A stretch of 64,000 nt of DNA, taken from Delftia acidovorans (lineage in GTDB: Bacteria > Pseudomonadota > Gammaproteobacteria > Burkholderiales > Burkholderiaceae_C). The notes under the pieces are model-generated. The model did not search any database, had not been told where the DNA came from, and was given only the letters and a program-made list of their open reading frames with translations. A program made the position numbers and the translations under genes. The DNA lies in the NCBI GenBank assembly GCA_031286585.1, contig JAITUC010000011.1, positions 124,001 through 188,000 on the forward strand, written 5' to 3'. This document shows, in pieces, positions 26,395-34,917 of this stretch (positions within the stretch are counted from its first letter, which is position 1; every line of letters starts with the position of its first letter).

Positions 26395-26454
26395 CGGCCG
26401 ATGATAGCGAGCCGTACCGGGTCGGTCCGTCGGACGCCGGCGCAACACGGGGGC

Positions 26455-26919
26455 CTATACATGGCGCTTGGTGCCCGTGCTGCCCAGGGCCGCCGCCAGC
26501 GGCTCGTCGGCCTGGGCGTGCAGGGCTTCGATCAGGTGGCAATAGCCGTCCGACCCGTCGCACTGGCTGCGCAGCTGCATCAGCTCGTGCTCCAGCGCGC
26601 GCAGCTCGGCCAGGCGCTCGCGCACATGGCCCAGGTGGGCGTCCAGGGTTTCGTTGGCGGCCACGCAGTCGGCCTTGCTGGCCCCGTCCAGCGCCAGCAG
26701 GGTGCGGACCTCGTCCAGCGACATGTCCATGGCGCGGCACAGGCGGATGAAGCGCAGGCGGTGCACATCGCTGTCGCTGTACAGCCGGTACTGGTTGTCC
26801 TCGCGCACGCCTGCACTGAGCAGCCTTTCCTTTTCGTAGTAGCGGATGTTGGCGGCGGCCACGCCGGAGCGTTTGGCCGCCTCGCCGATGCGCCAGCGCG
26901 CAGATTCATGCTGTGACAT
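26455..26919 (-). CDS. cadR: MerR-family Cd/Pb/Zn-responsive regulator (CadR/PbrR type)
   Basis: A 154-residue MerR-type activator. The N-terminal winged helix-turn-helix reads WRIGEAAKRSGVAAANIRYYEKE. The metal site is shown by Cys85 (ADCVAAN), Cys120 and Cys127 (CDGSDGYC); this spacing equals that of CadR and PbrR proteins for divalent soft metals. A long coiled dimerisation helix lies between. It is divergent from the metal ATPase with 39 bases between starts, and its ribosome-binding site (CAAGG) falls inside the operator. The spacing of its cysteines argues against a mercury or copper sensor. Confidence 0.9.
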   Translation of the reverse strand: MSQHESARWRIGEAAKRSGVAAANIRYYEKERLLSAGVREDNQYRLYSDSDVHRLRFIRLCRAMDMSLDEVRTLLALDGASKADCVAANETLDAHLGHVRERLAELRALEHELMQLRSQCDGSDGYCHLIEALHAQADEPLAAALGSTGTKRHV

Positions 26920-26921
26920 GC

Positions 26922-26952
26922 TTGACCTTGAAGTGACTTCACCGTTTCCAAT
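26922..26952 (+). promoter_or_regulatory. MerR-type promoter/operator of the metal ATPase gene
   Basis: A -35 box TTGACC (26922-26927) and a -10-like TCCAAT (26947-26952) are separated by 19 bases, the over-long spacer typical of MerR-controlled promoters. The spacer holds the palindrome TGAAGT-G-ACTTCA centred where the regulator should bind. The predicted transcription start falls at about the cadA start codon. Confidence 0.75.
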
Positions 26953-26958
26953 GCTCGC

Positions 26959-29178
26959 ATGAACTCCAATCGCCTGCCAGGCCCCCAGGGCAACGAGGCC
27001 TTGAAAGCCTCCCCTCTTCCTTCTTCGTCCACACCATCCCTGCCGTCTTCCGCCTGCGGCACCGATTGCTGCGCGCCGTTCACGATCACGCAGCCGGCCC
27101 CGGCCCGCAAAAAGGCCCATGACCACAAGGGCCATGGCCATGGGCACGACCACCCGCATGCACAGGGTGAAGGCCACGACCACGACCACGACCACGACCA
27201 TGAACACGGTCACGACGACAGCGATCCCCATGCCGGCCACGACCACAGCGTCCTGCCTGGCTGGCCGCGCATCACGGCCGCGCTGATTGCAGCCGTGCTG
27301 GCTGAAGCCGCCCACTGGGTCAGCGGTGCCCAGGGCGGCGTGCCCGCCCTGCAATACGGCGGCATGGCCGTGGCCGTGCTGGCCATTGCCCTGTCGGGCC
27401 TGGGCGTCTACAAGGCCGGCATCCGCGACGTGCTGCGGCTGAAGCTGGGCATCCATGCGCTGATGGCCATTGCCGTCACGGGCGCCTTCGCCATCGGCCA
27501 GTGGCCCGAGGCCGCCATGGTCATGGCCCTGTACGCCGCGGCCGAGCGCATCGAGGACCAGGCCATGGACCGCGCGCGCAATGCCATCCGCAGCCTGCTG
27601 CAGATGGCGCCCGAGACGGCAGACGTCCTGCAGCCCGACGGCAGCGTGCAGCGCGTGGCCGCCGCCGACGTGGCGCTGGACGCCACGGTGCGCGTGGCCC
27701 CCGGTGCGCGCGTGCCGCTGGACGGCGTGGTCACCCGGGGCCAGAGCTCGGTCAACCAGGCGCCCATCACCGGAGAAAGCGCCCTGGCCGACAAGGCCCC
27801 GGGCGACGAGCTCTATGCAGGCAGCATCAACCAGGACGGCGAGTTGCAGATGCGCGTCACCTCGGCGGCCAATGACAGCCTGATTGCACGCATCGTCCAC
27901 GCCGTGGAGCAGGCCCAGGCCTCCAAGGCCCCCACCCAACGCTTCGTCGATCGCTTTGCCGCCGTCTACACGCCCATCGTGCTGGTGCTGGCCGTTGCGC
28001 TGGCGGTGCTGGCACCGCTGGTCATGGACTGGAGCTGGCATGACGCGGCCTACCAGGCCCTGGCCCTGCTGGTCATCGCCTGCCCCTGCGCCCTGGTGCT
28101 GTCCACCCCCGTCACCGTGGTCAGCGCGCTCACGGCGGCAGCACGCCGCGGCCTGCTGATCAAGGGCGGCCAGGCGCTGGAATCGGCGCGCAAGCTGCGC
28201 GCCATCGCACTGGACAAGACCGGCACGCTGACCACGGGCAGCCCCAGGCTGGTCGAGTGGAAATCCTGGGGCGAAGAAGGCGCGGCCCCGGACTCCAGCC
28301 AGCCCGCCGTATATGCGCTGGCCCTGGCCGGCCGCTCGGACCACCCGGTCTCGCGCGCCATTGCTTCCGGCCTCCAGGCCGATGGCGCTGTGGCCGCCGA
28401 TGCCGCACGGGCCTCGGTCAGCAAGCTGCTGGCCCTGCCCGGCCGTGGCGTGCAGGCCGAGATCGACGGCCAGCCCTGGACCCTGGCCAATCTGCGCTGG
28501 GTGCAGGAGCAGGGCTGGGACAGCGCCGCGCTGCGTGCCAGCCTGGCCACCCATGAGGCCCAGGGCCGCACCGTGACCCTGCTGGCCGACAGCAGCGGCG
28601 TGCGGGCCCTGTTCGCCGTGGCCGACCCGCTGCGGCCCCAGGCTCGCGAGGCCGTGGTGCGCCTGCAGGCCCTGGGCGTGCAGCCCGTGGTGCTCAGTGG
28701 CGACAACACGGCCACCGTGCGCTCCATCGCTGCCGAAGCCGGCATCCAGGATGCGCGCGGCGGCCTGCTGCCCCAGGACAAGCTCGACGCCCTGGCCGAG
28801 CTGCAACGCACACGCGGCCCCACGGCCATGACGGGCGACGGCATCAACGATGCGCCCGCGCTGGCCCAGGCCGACATCGGCTTTGCCATGGGCGGCATGC
28901 ACAGCACGGGCATGGCCATGGAAACCGCCGACGTGGTGCTGATGAACGACGACCTGCGCCGCCTGCCCGAGGTGGTGGAACTGTCGCGCAGCGCCCATGC
29001 CGTGCTCTGGCAGAACATTGCCCTGTCGCTGGGCGTCAAGCTGGTGTTCTTCGCACTGGCCCTGGCCGGCAACGCCAGCATGTGGCTGGCCGTGCTGGCG
29101 GACATGGGCGTGAGCCTGCTGGTGGTCGCCAACGGCCTACGGCTGCGCCGCTGGGGCAGCGACAGGGAAGCGGCATGA
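26959..29178 (+). CDS. cadA: Cd/Zn/Pb-exporting P1B-type ATPase with His/Asp-rich N-terminus
   Basis: Heavy-metal efflux ATPase of the inner membrane, 739 residues. The metal-channel motif CPC is at residues 375-377 (ACPCALVLSTP) and the phosphorylated aspartate is Asp419 in DKTGTLT; the TGES-like loop reads ITGESALADK and the hinge TGDGINDAPAL. The N-terminus lacks a normal GMTCxxC metal-binding domain. It has CGTDCC near residue 34 and then a run of His, Asp and Gly from about residue 50 to 96, a likely metal-collecting tail. The promoter places the message start at the ATG, so translation may be leaderless, or it may begin at a TTG at 27001 that follows GAGG. The stop overlaps the next gene. 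Confidence 0.93.
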   Translation: MNSNRLPGPQGNEALKASPLPSSSTPSLPSSACGTDCCAPFTITQPAPARKKAHDHKGHGHGHDHPHAQGEGHDHDHDHDHEHGHDDSDPHAGHDHSVLPGWPRITAALIAAVLAEAAHWVSGAQGGVPALQYGGMAVAVLAIALSGLGVYKAGIRDVLRLKLGIHALMAIAVTGAFAIGQWPEAAMVMALYAAAERIEDQAMDRARNAIRSLLQMAPETADVLQPDGSVQRVAAADVALDATVRVAPGARVPLDGVVTRGQSSVNQAPITGESALADKAPGDELYAGSINQDGELQMRVTSAANDSLIARIVHAVEQAQASKAPTQRFVDRFAAVYTPIVLVLAVALAVLAPLVMDWSWHDAAYQALALLVIACPCALVLSTPVTVVSALTAAARRGLLIKGGQALESARKLRAIALDKTGTLTTGSPRLVEWKSWGEEGAAPDSSQPAVYALALAGRSDHPVSRAIASGLQADGAVAADAARASVSKLLALPGRGVQAEIDGQPWTLANLRWVQEQGWDSAALRASLATHEAQGRTVTLLADSSGVRALFAVADPLRPQAREAVVRLQALGVQPVVLSGDNTATVRSIAAEAGIQDARGGLLPQDKLDALAELQRTRGPTAMTGDGINDAPALAQADIGFAMGGMHSTGMAMETADVVLMNDDLRRLPEVVELSRSAHAVLWQNIALSLGVKLVFFALALAGNASMWLAVLADMGVSLLVVANGLRLRRWGSDREAA

Positions 29179-29561
29179 CCGACGCCCAGCGCCGCGCCGC
29201 CTTCGCCCACCTGCTGCACAGCTTCCGCTCAAGCCAGGACCAGGCACCCGCACAGCGCTGGCTGCTGCTGGAGGCCGGCCATGTGCTGGGCCAGCAGTTG
29301 CTGGGCCTGCACTGGCGAGCCCACTGCTGGATGCTGCGCCATGCGCTGCAGTTGCGCGATGGCAGGGAGGTGGCAGGCCAGTTGCTGCGCCTGGCACTGG
29401 TGCCTGCAGGCCACCTGCTGGACCGGCTGCCGCGCGGAAACACAGGCCGCGCCACGGTGCCGGCCACCCTGCCCATGGACATGCCGCCCGCCGTATCGGC
29501 CCTGATCGCCGAGGCCCTGCGCGCCACGCGCCAAACGCCCCGGCAAAGCTCCCGCGCCTGA
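29175..29561 (+). CDS. DUF3703 protein linked to metal resistance
   Basis: A 128-residue protein of the DUF3703 group, which occurs with CadA/CzcD-type metal genes in Betaproteobacteria. The conserved middle holds LEAGHVLGQQ, HWRAHCWMLRHAL and LLRLALVPAGHLLDRLPRGNTGR. Several histidines and one cysteine are suitable metal ligands. It has no export signal. The ATG overlaps the cadA stop (ATGA), so the two are co-expressed under the metal promoter. Its function is not known. Confidence 0.8.
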   Translation: MTDAQRRAAFAHLLHSFRSSQDQAPAQRWLLLEAGHVLGQQLLGLHWRAHCWMLRHALQLRDGREVAGQLLRLALVPAGHLLDRLPRGNTGRATVPATLPMDMPPAVSALIAEALRATRQTPRQSSRA

Positions 29562-29597
29562 GGAACTTCGCGCCGCCGTCCGGTATCATCCAGGCCT

Positions 29598-30077
29598 ATG
29601 CGCCGCCCCTTGTCCATTGTCCTGGTCTTGCTGCTGGTCCTTCGCGGCCTGCTGGGCGACGCCATGGCCATGGGGGCTGCGCCGGTCATGTCGGCCCTGG
29701 CGCCGGCTGCCGCGTCTGTTCCAGCGTTGGCTCCGGCATCGGCACTCCACCACCACGCGCCGGAGATCGCGCAGGAAATCGCGCAGTCGCCGGACGGCCC
29801 CGAGCAGCATCATGCAGCACACGCTGCAGATCACGCATCACACGTGGAGCACAGCGCAGGCTGCGCCCCCCAGGCCAGCGGCCATCCGGGCGGCAGCTGC
29901 GGCGAACATGAACATGGGCCCAGCTGCACCCTGTGCGGCATCTGCCATTCCGCCCTGTTCACCCCTGGCCAGATCGGTTCGGACGGCGCAGCGCCGGCCG
30001 CTGCACTGCGCCCCCAAGGCAGCACGCGCTTTGTCAGCGCGGCCAAGCTGCAGGCCATCAAGCCACCCATTTCCTGA
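29598..30077 (+). CDS. DUF2946-like exported cysteine/histidine-rich protein
   Basis: A 159-residue small exported protein at the head of the copper gene run. A signal helix (LSIVLVLLLVLRGLLGDAMAMG) is followed by Ala/Pro-rich linker, a His-rich part (HHHAPE, HHAAHAADHASHVEHS) and a cysteine cluster CTLCGICHSALF, which resembles the conserved core of DUF2946 proteins found in copper loci. The ligands suggest copper or zinc binding in the periplasm. It begins 36 bases after the DUF3703 gene. Confidence 0.7.
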   Translation: MRRPLSIVLVLLLVLRGLLGDAMAMGAAPVMSALAPAAASVPALAPASALHHHAPEIAQEIAQSPDGPEQHHAAHAADHASHVEHSAGCAPQASGHPGGSCGEHEHGPSCTLCGICHSALFTPGQIGSDGAAPAAALRPQGSTRFVSAAKLQAIKPPIS

Positions 30078-30197
30078 AGCCTGACGCCCGAAGTGCGTCC
30101 GCGACCACCCTGCCGCCCCTGAACGGGCCGCCCGTTCGCGGGCATGGCGGGGCGCTGGCCGCGGATGCGTTGTCCGTTTCGCATTCAGGAGAACACC

Positions 30198-30575
30198 ATG
30201 CGCCGTGCGCATTTTCTCGCCCCCCTCATCCCTCTCATCCAATTCGGGCTGGCGGCCCTTGCCGCATCCAGCCCCGCCGCCTGGGCCCAGGCCCCTGATG
30301 GCAGCCCCCCTGCGGCCTCTTCATTTCCCGGCCTGACCGGCGCCATCGATCCGGCTGCAGCCAGCCTGCCGCTGCGCCATGCCACGCTGCCGGCCAGTGG
30401 CGCCGTGGAAACCGAGCTGACCGACTGGCGCCAGGCCAATGCGGCCGTGGCCGAGTTTCCCAACGGCCATATGGACATCCTGCGCTGGGAGGCGGCCCGG
30501 GCCGGCCGATCCAGCCCGGCGCCCGCCGGGCAAGGCCAGCACGACGAGCACCTGCAGCACGGAGGCCGGCCATGA
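30198..30575 (+). CDS. Small exported protein of the copper cluster, unknown function
   Basis: A 125-residue protein with a signal peptide ending AWAQ near residue 33. The start at 30198 follows AGGAGA; a longer frame from 30144 has no signal character. The mature part holds DWRQANAAVAEFPNGHMDILRWEA, which I have seen in proteins encoded next to copper-efflux channels, and ends in a His-containing tail (GQHDEHLQHGG). The stop overlaps the TolC-family gene. It may be a periplasmic metal-binding or accessory peptide. Confidence 0.65.
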   Translation: MRRAHFLAPLIPLIQFGLAALAASSPAAWAQAPDGSPPAASSFPGLTGAIDPAAASLPLRHATLPASGAVETELTDWRQANAAVAEFPNGHMDILRWEAARAGRSSPAPAGQGQHDEHLQHGGRP

Positions 30576-32020
30576 AGCGCACCCTCTACGCCCCCACCCG
30601 GCTGGTCGGCGCCATGGCTGCCGTTCTGGCCCTGGCCGGCTGCGCCAGCATCTCGCCCGACGGCCTGCGCGGCGCGGTCCAGTCCCATACCGCCAGCCGG
30701 CTGCCGGACGGCGCCCAGCTGCCGCCAACCGATCCGCAGGCCCGCGACGCGGCGCAGCAGCGCATCGACGAGTGGCTGCGCCAGCCGCTGGTCATGGACC
30801 AGTCCGTGCGCATCGCACTGCTCAACAACCCCGGCCTGCAGGCGCGCCTGGCGCAACTGGGCATTCAGGACGCCCAGCGCGTGCAGTTGCTGACCCTCCC
30901 CAATCCCGTGCTGTCACTCAGCCGCATGGTCAGCCCCGATGAACGCGAAATCGGGCGGCAGTTGAGCATGGGCCTGGTGGACCTGATCACCCTGCCATGG
31001 CGCACACGCTGGCAGGGCATGGTCCTGGAGCAGGCCACATTGACCACATCCCAAGAGGTGCTGCGGCTGGCTGCCGACACGCGCCGCGCCTGGCTGCGCG
31101 CCGTGGCCGCGCGCCAGCAACTGGCCGCCAGCGAGCGCATGCACGAGGCGGCCGAGGCCGGGGCCGAACTGGCACGCCGCATGGCCCGCGTGGGCAACTT
31201 CAGCCGGCTGCAGCAGGCACGCGAGCTCAGCATCCAGCAGGACACGGCCGCCCAACTGGCGCGTGCGCGCCTGGCCGCCACTGCAGAGCATGAACAGCTG
31301 GCACGCCTGATGGGCCTGTGGGGCAGGCGCATCGATTTCCGCCTGCCCGAGCAGCTGCCGCCCCTGCCGCGGGCCGCCACGGAGCTGCGCAGCGGCGACG
31401 ACGCCGAAGCCACCGCCCTGCGCGAGCGCCTGGACCTGCGCGCCCTGCGCCGCGACCTGGACCACCTCGCCGATCGCCAGGGCTGGGCCCGCCTGGGCGC
31501 CATGTTCGGCGACATCGGTCTGGGCTACAGCCGCAACACCGCCACGGACCGGGCCACCGGCCACAGCGACGTGACACGCGGCTGGAGCATCGACCTGCCC
31601 CTGCCCCTCTTCGACTGGGGTGGCGCCGCCAGCGCCCGCGCACGTGCCGAAGTTCTGCGCAGCGCCTCCCTGCTGCAACAAGGCGCCATCCAGGCGCGCG
31701 CCGAAGCGCGCAGCAACTGGATGCGCTACCGCACGGCCTGGGACCTTGCCCACCAGCAGCAGGCCGAGGTGCTGCCGCTGCGCCGCTTCATCCAGGACGA
31801 AACCATGCTTCGCTACAACGGCATGTTCGTCAGCGTCTGGGGGTTGCTGGCCGAGGCCCGCAACAGCGCCCAGGCCGTGGCGACCGCCACCGACGCCCAG
31901 CGCGACTTCTGGCTGGCAGAGACCGACCTGCAGCTGGCACTGACCGGCACCTCGCCGGGAGCCATCCAGGCTGCCGCCAGCGCTGCCGCGCCCACTCCCA
32001 CCAACGAAGCGAGCCACTGA
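30572..32020 (+). CDS. TolC-family outer-membrane efflux protein
   Basis: A 482-residue outer-membrane factor. An N-terminal lipoprotein-like signal ends LAGCAS. The two-fold TolC repeat is seen: ALLNNPGLQARLAQLGI in the first half and long helices with RADTRRAWLRAV-like heptads, then SIDLPLPLFDWGGAASARARAEV before the second barrel strand pair. In copper loci such channels pair with CusA/CusB pumps, yet no pump or adaptor gene is next to it. It overlaps the small exported gene upstream and is followed after one base by the multicopper oxidase. Confidence 0.85.
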   Translation: MKRTLYAPTRLVGAMAAVLALAGCASISPDGLRGAVQSHTASRLPDGAQLPPTDPQARDAAQQRIDEWLRQPLVMDQSVRIALLNNPGLQARLAQLGIQDAQRVQLLTLPNPVLSLSRMVSPDEREIGRQLSMGLVDLITLPWRTRWQGMVLEQATLTTSQEVLRLAADTRRAWLRAVAARQQLAASERMHEAAEAGAELARRMARVGNFSRLQQARELSIQQDTAAQLARARLAATAEHEQLARLMGLWGRRIDFRLPEQLPPLPRAATELRSGDDAEATALRERLDLRALRRDLDHLADRQGWARLGAMFGDIGLGYSRNTATDRATGHSDVTRGWSIDLPLPLFDWGGAASARARAEVLRSASLLQQGAIQARAEARSNWMRYRTAWDLAHQQQAEVLPLRRFIQDETMLRYNGMFVSVWGLLAEARNSAQAVATATDAQRDFWLAETDLQLALTGTSPGAIQAAASAAAPTPTNEASH

Positions 32021-32021
32021 C

Positions 32022-33404
32022 ATGAACCGCCGCAATTTCTTCACCGGCGCGGCCGTGGCCGCCGTCTCCAGTGCCGCCGTCAGCCGCGTGGCCCTGGCCG
32101 CCCTGCCCGAGGCAGCGACCCAGTCCTCGGCCGAAACAGCCGCGCCGCTGGCACCGCCCAACGGCCGCCCCTACCGCCCCGTGGTCACGCTCAACGGCTG
32201 GACCACGCCCTGGCGCATGAACGCAGGCGTCAAGGAATTCCACCTGGTGGCCGAGCCCGTGGTGCGCGAGGTGGCTCCGGGCTTCTTCGTCAACATGTGG
32301 GGCTACAACGGCCAGAGCCCCGGCCCCACCATCGAGGTGGTGGAGGGCGACAAGGTCCGCATCTTCGTGACCAACCGCCTGCCCGAGCACACCACCATCC
32401 ACTGGCACGGCCAGCGCCTGCCCAACGGCATGGACGGCGTGGGCGGCGTGACCCAGCCGCACATCCCGCCCGGCAAGACCTTCGTCTACGAATTCACGGC
32501 ACGCCGCCCCGGCACCTTCATGTACCACCCGCATGCCGACGAGATGGTGCAGATGGCCATGGGCATGATGGGCCTGTGGATCACGCACCCGAAGGCGGCC
32601 CATCCGCAGATCGCCGAGGTCCAGCGCGACTACGCCTTCCTGCTGTCGGCCTACGACGTGGAGCCCGGCTCGATGACGCCGCGCGTGGCCGAGATGACGG
32701 ACTTCAACATCTGGACCTTCAACAGCCGGGTGTTCCCCGCCATCAGCCCTGTCGTGGCCAGGCGTGGCGACCGCGTGCGCCTGCGCGTGGGCAACCTGAC
32801 CATGACCAACCACCCCATCCACCTGCACGGCCACGAGTTCGAGGTCACGGGCACGGATGGCGGCCCCGTGCCCCGGTCCGCGCGCTGGCCCGAGGTGACC
32901 ACCGACGTGGCCGTGGGCCAGATGCGCCAGGTGGAATTCATAGCCGACGAGCTGGGCGACTGGGCCCTGCACTGCCACAAGAGCCACCACACCATGGGCG
33001 CCATGGGCCACGACACGCCCACCATGATCGGCGTGGACCACCGGGGCCTGGTCGGCAAGATCCAGAAGATCGTGCCCGACTACATGGTCATGGGCGAGCG
33101 CGGCATGGGCGACATGGCCTCCATGGAGATGCCCCTGCCCGACAACACCTTCCCGATGATGACCGGCACGGGCCCCTTCGGCCCCATCGAGATGGGCGGC
33201 ATGTTCACCACCCTCAAGGTGCGCGAGCAGCTGGGCGCCAACGACTACGGCGACCCGGGCTGGTTCACCCACCCCAAGGGCAGCGTGGCCTATGAATGGA
33301 TGGGGCCGGCGGCCGAGGCCTCCGCACCGCGCCAGACCACGCCCGGCCAGTCCCCCGGCGCACCCAGCGTGCGCAAGCCCGGTGCGGGCCATGAGCACCA
33401 CTGA
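32022..33404 (+). CDS. Multicopper oxidase, CopA/CueO-like, Tat-exported
   Basis: A periplasmic multicopper oxidase of 460 residues likely to oxidise Cu(I). The signal has NRRNFFTGA, a twin-arginine motif. All four copper motifs are present: HWHG near residue 126, HPHAD near 170, HPIHLHGH near 265, and HCHKSHHTMGAM near 317 with the axial Met. Methionine-rich segments (MVQMAMGMMG and MGERGMGDMASMEM) resemble the substrate copper-binding parts of CueO and CopA. It is shorter than CopA (about 600). It sits between the TolC-type channel and a cupredoxin. Confidence 0.9.
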   Translation: MNRRNFFTGAAVAAVSSAAVSRVALAALPEAATQSSAETAAPLAPPNGRPYRPVVTLNGWTTPWRMNAGVKEFHLVAEPVVREVAPGFFVNMWGYNGQSPGPTIEVVEGDKVRIFVTNRLPEHTTIHWHGQRLPNGMDGVGGVTQPHIPPGKTFVYEFTARRPGTFMYHPHADEMVQMAMGMMGLWITHPKAAHPQIAEVQRDYAFLLSAYDVEPGSMTPRVAEMTDFNIWTFNSRVFPAISPVVARRGDRVRLRVGNLTMTNHPIHLHGHEFEVTGTDGGPVPRSARWPEVTTDVAVGQMRQVEFIADELGDWALHCHKSHHTMGAMGHDTPTMIGVDHRGLVGKIQKIVPDYMVMGERGMGDMASMEMPLPDNTFPMMTGTGPFGPIEMGGMFTTLKVREQLGANDYGDPGWFTHPKGSVAYEWMGPAAEASAPRQTTPGQSPGAPSVRKPGAGHEHH

Positions 33405-33424
33405 TGCCATCCAAGGAGTACCTC

Positions 33425-33916
33425 ATGAAAACCGTTGCCTTCCTCCTCGCCACCGCACTGCTCGCCGGCCCCGCTGCCGTCTTTGCCCATGGCAGCGAAA
33501 CCCACGATGACGCTCCCAAGGCCGCCCCGGTCAAGGAGCAAAAGCCCTGGGGCATTGCCGGCGATGCCTCGGCCGCCCGGCGCACCATCACGCTGGACAT
33601 GAGCGACAACATGCGCTTCACGCCCGAGCGCATCAGCGTCAAGCGCGGGGAAACCGTGCGCCTGCGCGTGGCCAACAAGGGCCAGGTCATGCACGAGATC
33701 GTGCTGGGCACGCCGGCCTCGCTGGACGAGCACGCGCAGATGATGCTCAAGTTCCCCACCATGGAGCACGGCGAGCCCTACATGGCCCATGTCTCGCCCG
33801 GCAAATCCGGCGACCTGGTCTGGAATTTCAACCGCGAAGGCAGCTTCGACTTCGCCTGCCTCATCCCCGGCCACTACCAGGCCGGCATGCGCGGAACCAT
33901 CACGGTGACGCAATGA
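33425..33916 (+). CDS. Cupredoxin-domain periplasmic copper protein
   Basis: A 163-residue exported protein with a signal peptide ending VFAHG. The single cupredoxin fold is marked by MRFTPERISVKRGETVRLRV, the first ligand in VMHEIVLG, and the C-terminal ligand loop CLIPGHYQAGM giving Cys, His and Met of a type-1 copper site. AAGGAG at 33413 precedes the ATG at 33425. It may shuttle electrons or copper with the adjacent multicopper oxidase. Confidence 0.88.
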   Translation: MKTVAFLLATALLAGPAAVFAHGSETHDDAPKAAPVKEQKPWGIAGDASAARRTITLDMSDNMRFTPERISVKRGETVRLRVANKGQVMHEIVLGTPASLDEHAQMMLKFPTMEHGEPYMAHVSPGKSGDLVWNFNREGSFDFACLIPGHYQAGMRGTITVTQ

Positions 33917-33950
33917 GCGCGCCCGCTTCCCCACCCTTCAGGAGCCCACC

Positions 33951-34457
33951 ATGAAACATGAACGCATGGCATCCGCCCACCCGCGCCGCAGTGCGCTGCG
34001 CCGCATGGCCCTGGCCTGCACGGCATTCGCCGCCCCTTCGCTGTGGGCGGCCCCCACCACCCGCATCCCCGTCGAGGTCTGGAAGGACCCCAACTGCGGC
34101 TGCTGCCAGGACTGGGTGGCGCACATGGAGCACAACGGCTTTGCCGTCACCGTGCACGACACCGGCAACAGCGCCGTGCGCGCCAGGCTGGGCATTCCGG
34201 CACGCCTGGGCTCCTGCCATACGGCCCTGGTCGAAGGCTATGCGCTCGAAGGCCATGTGCCTGCAGCCGACGTGCACAAGCTGCTCAAGCAAAAGCCCAA
34301 GGCAGTCGGCATTGCCGTGCCCGGCATGCCCGTGGGCAGCCCCGGCATGGACGGCCCCGAGTACGGCGGCCGCAAGGACCCCTACGAGGTGCTGCTCATC
34401 ACCAAAAACCTCATGAACAGCGACGTTTCCACCCGAACCTTCACCAGCTACCGCTGA
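33951..34457 (+). CDS. DUF411 metal-binding protein
   Basis: A 168-residue exported DUF411 protein. After a signal ending LWAAP, the family core reads VEVWKDPNCGCCQDWVAHM; CGCC is the metal-binding cysteine cluster. LGSCHTALVEGY and VEGHVPA-like motifs follow, then GIAVPGMPVGSPGM, all standard. Such proteins are almost always in copper resistance loci and probably carry copper in the periplasm. AGGAG precedes the ATG region. Confidence 0.88.
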   Translation: MKHERMASAHPRRSALRRMALACTAFAAPSLWAAPTTRIPVEVWKDPNCGCCQDWVAHMEHNGFAVTVHDTGNSAVRARLGIPARLGSCHTALVEGYALEGHVPAADVHKLLKQKPKAVGIAVPGMPVGSPGMDGPEYGGRKDPYEVLLITKNLMNSDVSTRTFTSYR

Positions 34458-34473
34458 ACCCCAGGAGCACACC

Positions 34474-34851
34474 ATGTCCAAGACAGACCTTCTTGCCTCC
34501 CGTCCATTCCTGCGCCTGGCCCTTGCCGCCGCGCTGATCCCGGCCTGGGCCTCTGCCCAGGCCACGTCCCACGACCATGCGGCCCATGGCGCACAGGCGG
34601 CAGAAACCGCACCCGCCGCCACCAGCCAGGACCTCAGCGAAGGCGAGGTCACGCGCTGGGATGCGCGCACCAACAAGGTCACGCTGCGCCATGGCGAACT
34701 CAGGAACCTGGGCATGCCCCCCATGACCATGGTCTTCCAGCTGCGCGTCGCATCGCCCGAGCCCGCGCTCAAGGCTGGCGACAAGGTGCGCTTTCGCGCC
34801 GAGCAGGACCAGGGCGCCTTCGTGGTCACGCAGCTGGAAGTGCTGCGCTGA
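34474..34851 (+). CDS. CusF-like periplasmic copper chaperone
   Basis: A 125-residue exported protein. After the signal (ending ASAQ) a His-rich linker (SHDHAAHG) leads to a CusF-type domain: GEVTRWDARTNKVTLRHGEL, then LGMPPMTMVFQLR, in which the MPPMTM methionines and the histidine in LRHGEL fit the Cu(I) site, and AGDKVRFRAEQ. CusF hands copper to the CusCBA pump. It closes the copper gene run; the matching CusA/CusB are not in the window. Confidence 0.88.
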   Translation: MSKTDLLASRPFLRLALAAALIPAWASAQATSHDHAAHGAQAAETAPAATSQDLSEGEVTRWDARTNKVTLRHGELRNLGMPPMTMVFQLRVASPEPALKAGDKVRFRAEQDQGAFVVTQLEVLR

Positions 34852-34917
34852 AGAACGGGTGCAGGGCTGCCGTTTCGGCTAAGGTGGGGGCCTGTCCATC
34901 ACCGAGCAGAGCAGCGC

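Noticed and set aside
27177..27202. Short CACGAC tandem repeats considered as a CRISPR or satellite element
   Set aside because: They encode the His/Asp tail of the ATPase in frame, and there are no spacers.
26455..28998. An 847-codon minus-strand frame that includes the MerR regulator at its end
   Set aside because: Only the last 154 codons (from ATG 26919) encode a known fold; the remainder is antisense to cadA.
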